From the NCBI GenBank assembly GCA_049487715.1, contig CP150564.1, positions 248,001-312,000 on the forward strand: DNA of 64,000 nucleotides, in the 5' to 3' direction. Of the stretch, positions 1-9,604 are shown piece after piece. The notes beneath the pieces are model-generated. The model did not search any database and was not told the DNA's origin. It saw only the letters and a program-made list of their open reading frames with translations. Both the position numbers and the translations under genes were made by a program. How positions within the stretch are numbered: position 1 is the first letter of the stretch; every line of letters starts with the position of its first letter. The stretch comes from Pycnococcus provasolii (taxonomy: Eukaryota > Chlorophyta > Pseudoscourfieldiophyceae > Pseudoscourfieldiales).

Positions 1-1
1 C

Positions 2-133
2 GACTTCAGGGGCGGCTCGCACACGCACTACTTCGAGCGTAAGTCGAAGAAGAAAACGACGCACAGCATGAGCGGCGAGGGCCGCATCATCGACCAGCTC
101 GTTTCAGAGGGACGCGTTGTAAGATTACCTTGA
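2..133 (+). CDS. 3' end of an unidentified gene (partial)
   Basis: The window opens inside an open frame that runs 43 codons to a TGA at 131-133. The peptide is basic in its middle (RKSKKKTT) and ends GRVVRLP. Only the C-terminus is visible and I recognise no family. An AT-rich stretch at about 183-255 follows, which fits a 3' untranslated region. The other two forward frames are closed early or have no coding look, so this frame is favoured but not proven. Confidence 0.4.
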   Translation, partial: DFRGGSHTHYFERKSKKKTTHSMSGEGRIIDQLVSEGRVVRLP

Positions 134-306
134 GGGAGACAGCTGTACACGTCGGCATTTGTGGCGCGCGTCCATTATTGTTCATGTTCAAAATGCAAAA
201 TTATTTTTATTTGAAATGAAAAGTGTTGTATTTATTTTTATTTACAAAAGTCTGTGCCACGCACTTGCTTTATAGATGACGATCTCGAGGTGTTGTGCGT
301 CACGTA

Positions 307-1252
307 TTACGTATTGGGGAACGCGAACAGGCGCTCGTGGTAGGGCGGCGGAAGAGGTGGTTCAGGTGGCCACTCATTTTCCGCCAGTCGTTCCACCGCC
401 TCGTCCATGATTTGCCGTTCGGAAAATGCGAGTCGATCTCGCATCACGTTTTCGTGCTGCGCAAAGTCTGCGCGCACCTTTGCTTCTTTCTTCTCCGCGT
501 TCTTCGCACGCCGCCTTTCCTTGTCGCTCATCAGATAATTCTTGCGTAATTCGAATGGAATGTGTCCGAACGACGTGCCGTGTGGACTCGCACGTACGTC
601 CGGCGTCGGCGGTGCGCGTTTCAGTCCTTCGTGCCTTCGCGCCCACGAGCCCTGGTCGTGGTGGAATGGAAGAGCTTCCTGCAGGTGCTTCACCGCCCTT
701 TCCTTTCTCTCCTCTTCGGACGTCGGTGGGGCTCGGCGGTGGAGGAGGTGAAGGTGGCGGCGGTGGTGAAGGCGGCTCCGGTGGTGGTGGTGGCGGTGGC
801 GAGGACACTTCTTCGACGAAACGCTGCGCGTGTTCAGAGTATGAGTTCGCCTCTTCGATTCGTCCTTGTCGAACGAGCTCATCGAACGTGGTTACGTGTC
901 CGAGTAGTTTCATAAACTCCGGCTTGTGTATGGGCCGCGCGGGCATCGGTGGAGTTGGAGGTGGCGGTGGGCTCCATCCGTGCAGAATTCCCATTTCGAC
1001 CCCACTTCCAATTTGGCTGACTGCTTCGACGACCCGTGCTTTTGGTTTTGGTTTGAACTTCTTGCGTCCCAGCAGAGCTCGTCGAGGCGCGCGACGAAAG
1101 TGAAGTGCCTCCTCCACACCGTGCTGCACTGGGACGTCTTCTGTGCCAACATCATGAGCAGCATTTTTATCACCAACTCCATATAAGGTTAGTCCCATGC
1201 AAACATACAGCAGATACATCATGCCCAATACGATGCAAGACAAAGATACCAT
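307..1252 (-). CDS. Proline-rich signal-anchored protein, frame-shifted
   Basis: A membrane-anchored protein of unknown function. The first in-frame ATG is at 1252 (MVSLSCIVLG). It is followed at once by a hydrophobic segment of about 25 residues that looks like a signal anchor. Next come a basic region, two poly-proline stretches and a short helical segment between them (GHVTTFDELVRQGR). The open frame that starts here runs on to 374, but its last third reads as non-protein-like Arg-rich sequence. The neighbouring frame, ending at 307, gives a plausible charged helical C-terminus (SDKERRRAKNAEKK onward) closing with PHERLFAFPNT-like residues. A one-base change near 742-748, in a CCCC run at the end of the proline stretch, would join them. 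Seen: the two frames. Inferred: one protein of about 310 residues. Confidence 0.55.
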
Positions 1253-1666
1253 TGCGAGAACAGAAGTACAGATACGTATACGATCACTTTTTACGGGACG
1301 CGGCCGCAAAGCACGCGAAGCACTGCGTCCGCCGCCTCTTCCTACTAAAGGTAGTAACTTCTTTTAACCCACTCATCAAACGCATCATCCAAGGCGTACG
1401 CCATCGCCATCGCACACGCACGGAGGTTGTTTTTCATGGGACGATCTTGGATTTCCTCCCTACCACTAATTGGACCGGTACATAATTCGAGATTACAGTA
1501 GTGCGACTGCGTAGTACTAGTGGTAAAGGGACCGTAACCCTAGTTCACGTCCCCCAAAAACCCTAATAACCTGGAACCAGGCCTCGAGGTTTGCCATGAC
1601 GTTTGCCAAGAGGTTGCCGACGCACCGCACCCCCCTATCAGGCTCCCAGATCACTCCAGGTGGATC
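1253..1666. promoter_or_regulatory. Divergent intergenic region with CCCTAA motifs
   Basis: This 414-bp gap separates two divergently transcribed genes, so it should hold both promoters. ACCCTAG lies near 1531 and AAACCCTAATAA near 1558-1568, about 100 bp before the ATG at 1667. The same telomere-like motif lies upstream of many other genes here. No other feature is visible. Confidence 0.45.
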
Positions 1667-3142
1667 ATGTCCGCGTCTGCACAGCCGTCTGAGCCTTCCA
1701 TGGTTGGGAAGCGTGCGTCCGAGTCTCACAGGCACAGGAGAAGTTCTCAAGGTAACCTTAATGCAAGAAGGGTTAGAAGTTTACATGAAGAATCCACGCA
1801 TGTGGATGCTGCTCCTCCTGCTTGTCTCTCCTCATCTCGCGTCTCATCCTACTTTAAAGCTCTCGGCGCGGCTTGGGCCCCAAGTCCGTACTCTGTATGG
1901 ACGCATATCTACGGACGGGTCGTGCTCGGTGGGTGCTTCGTTGCCTTGGGAATCGCATGGTGGCTCATGCTACACCTCCACGGCATTCACATTGAAGCAC
2001 AAAGCACCACCACTGCTCCTGCCGCCAAGACCACAGCCAAACCACGAGACATCATATCATATATTCCCCTCGAAGACGATACCCAAATCACGCCAGAACT
2101 TGTCGACAGACTCAACAACTTAATACAGTTTCGGCAACCTGACGACTCTGACTTGACGCCGCACGAAGTGATGAAGAACCGAGTCAGAGATTTGCAATAC
2201 ATGTTCGAAGGACTAGAACAAATGGTCGAACCAAGTCAGTGGGTGCAGCTCACGTCGTTCGGACCGTCTGGCCTCGTCATATCGCACGCCATCGAAGCTC
2301 GAAGAAAAGAACATCACACTAAAAAGCCTTACCACGTCGTCACCGTTGACACGCTGCACCTCTTTCCGGCGTCCGCTGCGTTCGTCAATGATTGGTCTGA
2401 TGAAAGGCGGCGCAACAACACTGCTGTCGTGAACACGTACGCGCCGCGAGGCGTCGCTCTCAACGCAACAGACGATGCGGGCGTTTCTCGCATGGCTTTT
2501 GCAGACCTGTTCGGTGATAGGCTGTGGGACCGCGAGCCAGACCTGTACGGTTACCTCGTCAAGGCGGAACCGGTCGCGCGCGCCGCACGTGACATGCCAA
2601 ATGTGATAGTCTGGATCACTGGCAGGAGGTCGACGCAGGGATACGCGCGTTCGACGCTGCGCCCTTGGGAGCTGTACAGCGTTCCCGAATTCGAGGGAAG
2701 GCAGTCGGACGATACGTACCGTCCCACCGGAGCGAGCAGGGCGCTTCTCAAGCTCAATCCGCTGTGCTGGTGGACGGAGAAGCAGGTGTGGGATTACATC
2801 CGCATACTTGGCATCGAGTACAACGAGCTGTACGACGAAGGGTACAGAAGCATTGGCGACGTTCACTCCACGCACAAATCCATGTCGAAAGACGGCGAAC
2901 GTGCAGGTCGCTTTATCCCGTCGTCAGAACCCTCTTCGAATGCCGGCGGCGCCCCACAGGCTGAGTCGACGACATCCCATTCTCATGCAAATGGCAATGA
3001 GAAGGAGTGCGGTATGCACACGAAGGTTCCGGCGGGAGCGACCGCCGGTGCCGCCGCGGAGCGCATGGAGTGGCGTCGTCGCGTCGCGATCGAGGAGGCT
3101 GCGCGCGGCGGTTTGGCGTCCATCGCGGGCTTTCACGGGTGA
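1667..3142 (+). CDS. Membrane-anchored PAPS reductase-like protein (CysH family)
   Basis: A 491-residue sulfonucleotide reductase-like protein. This family reduces PAPS or APS to sulfite. Visible family motifs: the PP-loop SFGPSG (197-202), VDTLHLFP (227-234), a KAEP segment (299-302), ITGRR (317-321), the WTEKQVWDYI block (369-378), YNELYDEGYRSIGD (385-398), ERAGRF (411-416) and ECGMH (447-451), whose Cys448 is the expected catalytic cysteine. The paired cysteines that bind the iron-sulfur cluster in APS-type enzymes are absent, so it resembles the cluster-free PAPS type. Unusual features: a cytosolic-looking N-terminus, a transmembrane segment at about 83-104 and no thioredoxin-like domain, unlike plastid APS reductases. 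The stretch between ERAGRF and ECGMH is longer than usual. Start is the ATG at 1667. Catalytic activity is inferred, not shown. Confidence 0.8.
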   Translation: MSASAQPSEPSMVGKRASESHRHRRSSQGNLNARRVRSLHEESTHVDAAPPACLSSSRVSSYFKALGAAWAPSPYSVWTHIYGRVVLGGCFVALGIAWWLMLHLHGIHIEAQSTTTAPAAKTTAKPRDIISYIPLEDDTQITPELVDRLNNLIQFRQPDDSDLTPHEVMKNRVRDLQYMFEGLEQMVEPSQWVQLTSFGPSGLVISHAIEARRKEHHTKKPYHVVTVDTLHLFPASAAFVNDWSDERRRNNTAVVNTYAPRGVALNATDDAGVSRMAFADLFGDRLWDREPDLYGYLVKAEPVARAARDMPNVIVWITGRRSTQGYARSTLRPWELYSVPEFEGRQSDDTYRPTGASRALLKLNPLCWWTEKQVWDYIRILGIEYNELYDEGYRSIGDVHSTHKSMSKDGERAGRFIPSSEPSSNAGGAPQAESTTSHSHANGNEKECGMHTKVPAGATAGAAAERMEWRRRVAIEEAARGGLASIAGFHG

Positions 3143-3899
3143 AGTGAAGATACCCCATACATACAAATAATTATCGTAGTAGTTATTAGACTTATCAGTT
3201 TGTAATATATACATGCATACATGCATGCACATTTTTTTATTTTTTATATGATAGTTCGGCACGTGGGATGCGCGCTGCGCATGATGCATCATTGACTGCG
3301 TTGATGTTTTGCGGTCAATTTCCGAGTGAATTTGTCTGGCCATGCGCCATCCGTCATTTTCAGTCCGTTGATGTCCATTTTCCCGATGCCACTGATGGTG
3401 ACTGAAGTTGTGACTGCCTTAGAGGAATCCTCATCGCTAACACGAGGACTCCACCCGACACATGGGGGGAGAACGGATCCGTCGGGCAAAGAGGCCGTCA
3501 CCTCGTACTTGACGCCAGCTCTTTCCTTGTTGGCCTTGGCCTTGCCGGAACACGCGTAGCGAGCGCGGCGGTGCCGCGACGTGTCGCGCTACGCACTTGA
3601 TCTTCGATGAGCGCCTTCAATGGCGTCACCACGGCGGCAATGGGTGGGGCGGGTTGGACCCATCACAACTGTCCTCAAATCCATCCGGTCACCAAACTCC
3701 GACCAAAGCCGGAGCGGGATCCCCAAATGCCAAGGCCAGTCCGCCCCCTCCCCCTGGGGAGGTTCCCCCTGGCGCCCTGCTCAGCCTGCTATTGCACCTC
3801 AAACCGGCTGACCGGACCGGTCATTTTTATTTTTTGAACTGCTCGCAAGTCACAGCAGGTGTAGGTGGTTTTGATTTGTCTTTCTAATAATAGTTGATC
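3143..3899. other. Intergenic, 3143-3899
   Basis: About 750 bp between two forward genes. The first part is AT-rich, with TTTGTAATAT near 3198 and alternating CATGCATACATGCATG near 3213-3228, and probably holds the 3' end of the PAPS reductase-like gene. The middle holds the possible helicase fragment. The rest (3600-3890) is GC-rich, with several CCGGTC and GACCGG words and no convincing gene. Confidence 0.4.
3498..3662 (-). pseudogene. Possible RecQ-like helicase fragment (weak)
   Basis: On the minus strand an open stretch reads VVTPLKALIEDQV and continues RSATRRGTAALATRV before a TGA at 3498-3500. The first part matches the spacing of RecQ motif Ia (VVSPLxALMxDQV). No motif I, DEAH box or further helicase sequence can be joined to it, and an in-frame stop lies just upstream. 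A different minus frame (3289 to about 3545) is open afterwards and reads like a plain soluble peptide. This may be a decayed gene piece or a chance match. Confidence 0.22.
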
Positions 3900-4865
3900 A
3901 TGTCCGATTCGTGTGTGGCTTTAGAAGACGTTTTGAAGATTCAGAAGAAGCGTTCGTTCGCCTTGTTGGAGGAGGAGACTGCTGAGGAGGATGATCTTGT
4001 GGCTGCCCCTGAATCTGATGGTGCTGCAGCTTCATCATTGGCAGTGGCAGTGGCAGTGGCAGTGGCGAAAGTGCCAAAGCTCGAGCACACTTTGCCTGTG
4101 CCCGTGGGGGATGTCGATGTCGCTGATCCTGAAGAAGCGTCTCAACCAAAGGAGGAAGCACAGCAGCAGCAGCAGTCGTCGTCGTCGACGACGCCAGAAG
4201 AAACGATCGTCTTAAGTGCCATATCCGACGGCATGCCACGCAAGGCGCAGGAAATCGCGAAAGCTACCAAGCTTGAGAAAAAGGTAGTCAACAGTATTCT
4301 GTACAAACTGGCGTCGCGCGGACTTGCGGTAAAACACGAGGATTTCACGTGGACGGCGAAGGGTGCTCCAAGCCAGGCAAAACAGGAGGCTGGTGCCGCA
4401 GGTGCAGCTGGACCGTCGTCAAACACAACAACCGCGAAACCGGAAAACGCCGTCGTCGCTCTAGACACTCGGCGGTTTGTCAGCGTCTCCAGCTTTCACG
4501 GCAAGAGCCTCGTGGATATCCGCGAATTCTACGTAGACGGCGGTGAGCTCAAGCCAGGGAAGAAGGGAATCTCGCTCACCACGGAACAGTGGGAAAAACT
4601 TGGCCAGGACATAGACGGCGTGTCGAACTCGCTCCCTGGCGCGACGAAGGAGGCAAAAACCATCGTCGACCTGTCGGCGAAGCGACGGTTGTCTGTCGTC
4701 AACCTTGGAGGTGGACCGCGCGTGGACATTCGAGAATACTACGTTGCGGAAAAGGAGGGTGGAGCGCTCAAGCCAGGCAAAAAAGGGATATCACTTACCG
4801 CCGACCAGTGGGAGAAGCTGATAGCGAGCACCGAGGCTGTGAACGAAGCGCTTTCGCGTCAGTGA
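3900..4865 (+). CDS. Tandem PC4/SUB1 transcriptional coactivator with winged-helix domain
   Basis: A 321-residue nuclear protein. After an acidic, low-complexity N-terminus with an Ala-Val repeat comes a winged-helix-like segment (about 100-150: ETIVLSAISDGMPRKAQEIA onward). Two PC4 (SUB1/p15) domains follow, at about 190-240 and 260-315. Each carries the family signature VDIREFYV or VDIREYYV followed by LKPGKKGISL and the EQWEKL or DQWEKL helix. PC4 domains bind single-stranded DNA and link activators to RNA polymerase II. Most PC4 proteins have a single domain, so a built-in pair plus an N-terminal helix domain is notable. The start is the ATG at 3900. TGTAA at about 4908 could be the polyadenylation signal. 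Confidence 0.88.
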   Translation: MSDSCVALEDVLKIQKKRSFALLEEETAEEDDLVAAPESDGAAASSLAVAVAVAVAKVPKLEHTLPVPVGDVDVADPEEASQPKEEAQQQQQSSSSTTPEETIVLSAISDGMPRKAQEIAKATKLEKKVVNSILYKLASRGLAVKHEDFTWTAKGAPSQAKQEAGAAGAAGPSSNTTTAKPENAVVALDTRRFVSVSSFHGKSLVDIREFYVDGGELKPGKKGISLTTEQWEKLGQDIDGVSNSLPGATKEAKTIVDLSAKRRLSVVNLGGGPRVDIREYYVAEKEGGALKPGKKGISLTADQWEKLIASTEAVNEALSRQ

Positions 4866-4962
4866 TTTCTTTACTTGGCTTGGTTGTTGCAACAATCTAC
4901 GCCAATCTGTAAGCCATCCTTTTTCTCCACCTACTTCCTTTCTTCTCTCTTTCTTTTTTTCC

Positions 4963-6742
4963 TCAAGCAAACTCCATAACATCTGACGCACGCGCCGTAG
5001 GATGCGCACGCCACTGAAGAAGCATACGCAAAATGTCCGTGTTGGCGATCACCCCGAGGGCACGCCCAATTGAGTCCACCACGTAAACGCGATGGATGTG
5101 ATTCTCGGCGACGATTCGCAGCACATCGCCCAGCGTACTTGTTGGCTCTACGCGCATCGCATCAATCGCCTGTCGACGCGAGCTGATTTGAGTCGTGATC
5201 GGGAATAGGCGGCGGCGCGCTTCCTGGAGCACGCGCTCGTCCTCGAAGCTAAGCCTCCTCACGTGCGCACCACTGCCGCCCTGCTGCAGCATCGACGAGG
5301 CCAAGGCTGTACGCGAAGGGCCTGACGATGCGGCTGATGCAGCAGCGGCTACCGAGGAAGAGCCACCGTGTCCCGCGTTTGTCGTGGCGGCGGCGGGGAA
5401 GCCTGCTGATGCCGCCGCGCTCGGATCTTCGAATGCAACACGACGTGGGCTCGCCTGAGCTGCTGTGGTGGCTGCCGACGGCGGCGGCGCATCCATCGAA
5501 ATGCGACGCTTCTTCTCTCGCTTCTCCTCAGCGTCGCGTGCGTGGACAATGCTCAGATACTGCCCGACGGGAAGTGCAAGCCACTCCAAGTGATCCGTAT
5601 CTATGCCGCGAAGATCGCTGGCGCTGAGATTGGACAGCAGAATGCCCTCGTCGCTGACAACACCGAGCGCACTCACGTCCATTTCGTGCAGCTTGGCAAG
5701 TGCCTGGATGGCGGGTAGCGTGCTTGGAACGACGTGCACACTGCCACTAGGCTGTTTCTTGATATTGCCGTCATAGAAGAGGTTTTCTACCGTCTCGTTG
5801 AGCAATTCCTTAGGGATGTCGTTGCGATGCTTCTGCAGGAATCGTATGATGTCAGACTGGCTGACAATGTTGTTGACCGATCCGTCAGACGAGAACACCG
5901 CGATGCGATGGCTCGACGGGCTGAACACACCCGGACGGTACGGTGTGGTGTTTAGCAGACCTGACGCCGTGCACACGTCAAGCAACGTCTTCGTGCCGTA
6001 GAATCCCGCCCATAGCAGGTCGCCGTCGTTGCCCAGCACGTTGATGAGCTTTTGCTCCAGAAATTTCGTGCCGAGCTTGCCCAGAAACGCGTTGCTCCAC
6101 TCCTTCTGGCTCGCTGATGTTCCAATTTCCTTGGCGGCGAGATCACACAGCGTGCCGCATATGTCAATCACGTCGATGAATCCCAGGTAGGTACCGCCGA
6201 ACGAGTCGCCCTGCTTTGCTTGCTCCTCCGCGTTGTAGTACGACTGCAGACGTCCCATCTGAACGGAATTGTTGTTTTATTCATGCGTTTTGTTTTTGTT
6301 TTTGATTTTGTTTTTGTTTTTGTTTTGTGTGTGTGTCGATTGTGATTTTCAGTCAGTGAATCAATTCGAGCAAATCACCACAAATTCACAACTTATAATA
6401 CAATAGTCACATAAAAGTCACACAAGACAATTGAACAGTCACATAAGTTGTGACAACAAATAGTACAACAAATTATAAACCGTTGCGATGAACGTTGTTG
6501 TATTTTTAACCTACCTCGTCGTCTGCGTCATCCATCACGCCTTCCATCGTTCCAGGTCCTTGCGTGACAAACTCGTCAACCACCACAGGTGCAGACAGCA
6601 CGCCGCGACGCGCGAGTGCCTTGAGTGCATCCCGCACCGTGTCGTTGTGGTAGAGCACGAGCAGGCTGCGTTCGTCACGTCCTGCGCGCGGTCGTATGTC
6701 GTTCAGGTGCGTGGACGCCAACAGGGCGCACACGGACGACAT
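4963..6742 (-). CDS. AMPK-gamma/SNF4-type CBS-domain protein, one intron
   Basis: A regulatory subunit of the SnRK1/AMPK energy-sensing kinase type. Coding exons are 6515-6742 and 4963-6258. The 256-bp intron (6259-6514) has donor GAG|GTAGGT and acceptor TTCAG|ATG and keeps the frame. The 507-residue product starts MSSVCALLAS and contains four CBS-like segments. CBS1 spans the splice site (SLLVLYHNDTVRDALKAL to YLGFIDVIDI). CBS2 includes HRIAVFSSDGSVNNIVSQSD. CBS3 includes LGVVSDEGILLSNLSASD. CBS4 lies at the C-terminus (HIHRVYVVDSIGRALGVI). These fold into adenine-nucleotide binding modules in the family. Odd feature: an Ala/Ser-rich insert of about 110 residues between CBS3 and CBS4 that looks disordered. 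Assignment to SNF4/gamma is by CBS arrangement and length. Confidence 0.8.
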
Positions 6743-7083
6743 GGAACCTGTTTTTTGTTTTCTAGGTAAAGTTTTAATTATGATGACGGGGAGGGGAACT
6801 TTCCGACTCGACTTTTTTGTGGGATTTTTGTGGGATTTTGGGATTCACAAAACCCTAAACTTTACTGTTTACCCAGCTGGAATCGGATTTCCCTCCCTCA
6901 AAACAAAACCCTAAACCCTAGTCAAAATTTCTATTTATTTATTTCCCCGATTGATTTCTCTCTCCAAGAACAAGAAAAAATCTCCCCAAACTCCCAGTTC
7001 CAATCCCCCGTCAGTTCCGGTTTTTCCGTACAGGGAGGAAGGAAGCCGTTCTGAAATTCTGCACAAGTTTCTGTCTTCAAACA
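6743..7083. promoter_or_regulatory. Divergent promoter with telo-box-like motifs
   Basis: Between the minus-strand CBS gene and the plus-strand TSP1 gene. AAACCCTAAAC occurs near 6850 and AAACCCTAAACCCTAG near 6904-6919. These are plant-style (TTTAGGG-type) telo-boxes about 165-235 bp before the ATG at 7084. A CT-rich stretch (TTTCTCTCTCC) near 6955 follows. Confidence 0.5.
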
Positions 7084-7791
7084 ATGGCGTACGCATCTCC
7101 CTCCTTTGACTGCTTTGTCGTCGTCGGGCTCGTGCTGTCATGCCTTGCTGCTATTGCTTTGCCCTCTGATCATGTCGTGGTGGGACAATTTAACGACGAG
7201 GCATCAGGCGCTCTCGTGGATGGCGAGCTGCCCGAAGTGGTCGGGGTGCAACCACCAATGGCGACTACCGCCAAGGGGGAGGATGTCGCTCTGGGTGATC
7301 CCGTCTTCATCGACACAATGACGCACATGGCGACGATGATGGCACCAGAACCTGCTAGTGGTGACGACGACGGGGAATTTGAGCTCGCAACAGAACGTGG
7401 TCGATGGGGACGACGATGGGGCGGCCGCGGATGGGGCTACGGCGGCTACGGCGGAGTCAGCAGCACGACGAATATCATAACGATGCCAGCACCTCCTCCA
7501 CCACCGCCAGCTCCTCCCGCCATGATCGTGAGCGCGGCGTACCAAACGGCAGCCGCTCAGCAAATGCAAACCCTTGCCGCACAGCAGCAGGGCGTCGCCG
7601 CCGCATCGACGGCGGCAGCGGCTCGTAATTGCGAGTGGGGTCCATGGAGTGCTTGGGGATCCTGCAGCGGCGCACCTGGACAAGAGGGATTACGCTACCG
7701 CAGCCGTGTGAAGCTCGTGCAGGAATCTAATGGAGGCACATGTGACGGCACAGCCGAGCAAGCCCAGAGGTGCATTAGTGGAACTGCATAA
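7084..7791 (+). CDS. Secreted protein with a C-terminal thrombospondin type 1 repeat
   Basis: A 235-residue secreted or surface protein. The N-terminus has a signal peptide (hydrophobic core CFVVVGLVLSCLAAIAL). Residues 100-120 are Arg/Trp/Gly-rich (RGRWGRRWGGRGWGYGGYGG). A proline run and an Ala/Gln-rich helix-prone region follow. The last 54 residues are one TSP1 repeat: CEWGPWSAWGSCS gives the WxxWxxCS core, followed by an Arg ladder (RYRSRV) and the expected later cysteines. TSP1 repeats mediate adhesion and are often C- or O-glycosylated. The partner is unknown. Start is the ATG at 7084. Confidence 0.8.
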   Translation: MAYASPSFDCFVVVGLVLSCLAAIALPSDHVVVGQFNDEASGALVDGELPEVVGVQPPMATTAKGEDVALGDPVFIDTMTHMATMMAPEPASGDDDGEFELATERGRWGRRWGGRGWGYGGYGGVSSTTNIITMPAPPPPPPAPPAMIVSAAYQTAAAQQMQTLAAQQQGVAAASTAAAARNCEWGPWSAWGSCSGAPGQEGLRYRSRVKLVQESNGGTCDGTAEQAQRCISGTA

Positions 7792-8002
7792 ACAAACGGC
7801 ACATATACACACGCATGGACGGGAGGAGTTTCTTTTTGGATGCGAATTTTGATGTTCTTCACGACGACGTTTTTTTACATGATGATACTGTGGTGATGTG
7901 TGTGATGATGAGCCTCGCCAAAACTGGTAACAAAATCGAGCCTCCTTTTTCTAATTCCCTTCTTGTTGTCTTTGATGGAGATGCCAAGAAGATGGAATAA
8001 TG

Positions 8003-8317
8003 CTAGCGACCTATGTTCAGCACGCCTTTGATGCTCGCGACGACCGCCTCGCCGGCGCCGACGAGTAATGCGAATGTTGTGAACACCGCAAACGAGATGA
8101 TGGCAGCAGCAAAAAATCCGGAAAAGAGTAAGCCTGTGAAGAACACCACGCCGGCGAATGCGACAGAAGCAAGTGGAAAAGCAAGAGTCACACCGACCTT
8201 CTCCGCGGCAGTCATCGGACGAACTTCGATTCGTTCGAAGTACTGTCCCGCGCGTCCTGAGTTCCTATCGGGTCGATGATACACGAGGTAGTAGGTTTGA
8301 ATTTGGTCCGTCGTCAT
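8003..8317 (-). CDS. Small two-helix membrane protein, unknown
   Basis: A 104-residue protein starting at the ATG at 8315-8317. The first 35 residues are hydrophilic (MTTDQIQTYYLVYHRPD). Two adjacent hydrophobic segments follow, at about 42-65 and 67-90 (GVTLAFPLASVAFAGVVFF and SGFFAAAIISFAVFTTFALL). The C-terminus is short. I do not recognise a family. The clean hydrophobic pattern and the ATG support a real gene. The convergent TSP1 gene ends about 210 bp away. Confidence 0.6.
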   Translation of the reverse strand: MTTDQIQTYYLVYHRPDRNSGRAGQYFERIEVRPMTAAEKVGVTLAFPLASVAFAGVVFFTGLLFSGFFAAAIISFAVFTTFALLVGAGEAVVASIKGVLNIGR

Positions 8318-8424
8318 CTTTTTGTTGTTCGATTATGCTCGCTGCGGGGTCTCACGGCGGTCACCACCACCCCCGTCACCACTACGCGCACGACAAGTGA
8401 ATGCTGCCGCTGCTCTATTGTTGT

Positions 8425-8902
8425 TGTTGAATGAGGAGGAGGAGGAAGAAGAACACACCACCCGGGGTCGGTGGTGATGACGAGCGTGCTGAGATAATAT
8501 TATTATTGTGCCTCCGGCTTGGACTGACACGACGAAGACAAAAAGAAGAAGAAGAACGAGAGTGGTGGCACAGCAAGGAAGAAAGCGCCATAGATAGATA
8601 GGCGTAGGAAGGGGGGGAACACAAATCTGTCCCGGCAGAACCCCTGGATCGCCTGCGGCGAGCGCCTGTGACGACGTTTGGACCTGTGCACCGTACGGCG
8701 TCCACTAGCTACGGCGACACAGGTGGAGAGTGTGAGACCTCCGGGGTTTGGGGCACTCCGCCTTGATGGAGAGTGTTTCCTAACCCCCACATCTCCTGAT
8801 TGGGGACCCCGGAGGTGGCATGTATGCGATCACGCTCTGGGCAGCCTCCTTAGTTCCGTTGGGACGTCTCCCTCCGGCAGTATAATGTTAGTTATCTCAA
8901 CA
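8425..8902 (-). mobile_element. Possible LTR of a retroelement (remnant)
   Basis: On the minus strand a segment begins TGTTGAGATAAC at 8902 and could end TTCAACA at 8425. That gives TGTTGA..TCAACA inverted ends and 478 bp, the style of Copia-type LTRs. A purine-rich GGAACGCGGGGG lies directly before the 8902 end, where a polypurine tract would be. Inside is an 11-bp inverted repeat (ACCTCCGGGGT near 8738 and its complement near 8807). No second LTR copy is in the window and no target duplication could be confirmed, so this is a hypothesis. Confidence 0.33.
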
Positions 8903-9007
8903 CACCCCCGCGTTCCAACGGGACAAAACAATCATGAGTAATAATCATGAATCAAAGAAAACTAAATCTGTTACCCGAAGTAAACAGACATCATCTCAAC
9001 GAGGTCT

Positions 9008-9440
9008 TATGTCATCCACAAATAGACTGCACTCGGAGGTATTAAGGTCTTACTACGCATATAAGCTGCCCTAACAACGACGAGCCACGCGTTTTCAACG
9101 AACGTGCATAGCCTCGCCTTCTTGTCATTCTCCGTGAGAGGTTTGAATGCGATTGCATCAACTACTTCACATCAGTGTGCAACAAGGACTTATGTAATCG
9201 TACTGCCTGTTCTATAGCTAGCCCAAGCACGAGTCCACGACGACGTAAGTCGGGATAGTCCTTTGTTTGCGTCTTGTTTCGCGCGCGTGTAATACGTTTT
9301 GCTAGGTTGCTCCACCTCCAATTCGTGCTTCCCTTGAATATTGGCGATCATTGTCCTTGCCTTCGACAAAAACGTCGCCTCCCCATGCGGCTCGCATGAC
9401 GCGACCGGGATCCCGCGTGGGATTTCTTTGTTGTACCCCC
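9008..9440 (-). pseudogene. Degenerate minus-strand coding remnant next to the putative LTR
   Basis: Two adjacent minus-strand open stretches read as real protein. The upstream one runs from about 9440 to 9196 (including VASCEPHGEATFLSKARTM). The other runs from about 9155 to a TAA at 9008-9010 (including AFKPLTENDKKARL). They are in different frames. A GT..AG segment of 39 bp could join them, or a frameshift separates them. No start codon is convincing and I see no reverse transcriptase, integrase or RNase H motif. Its position beside the possible LTR suggests a decayed element, but a decayed host gene is equally possible. Confidence 0.3.
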
Positions 9441-9604
9441 TAGCTCAAGATCTATGGTTCTACGAGGGATCCCCCAGGTTAAAAAACCCAGGTGTAAATT
9501 TCCTAAATCCCCGCCCGTGCAGCCGTGGCCTAGGTGGGCGCGGCGGCGCCGATTATCTTCCTCCCATCATCAAGCAAGCCGAATATTCTTCGAGCGATCA
9601 TATC

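Larger units (their letters stand above)
8318..9604. other. Large intergenic region, 8318-9604
   Basis: Apart from the LTR-like segment and the coding remnant this 1.3-kb region has no gene. Its last 130 bp (from about 9475), before the ATG at 9605, is the likely promoter of the tRNA-editing gene. Confidence 0.4.

Noticed and set aside
8415-8790. Minus-strand open frames in the putative LTR
   Set aside because: They are low-complexity Ser/Arg/Phe peptides without an ATG that fits and with no family.
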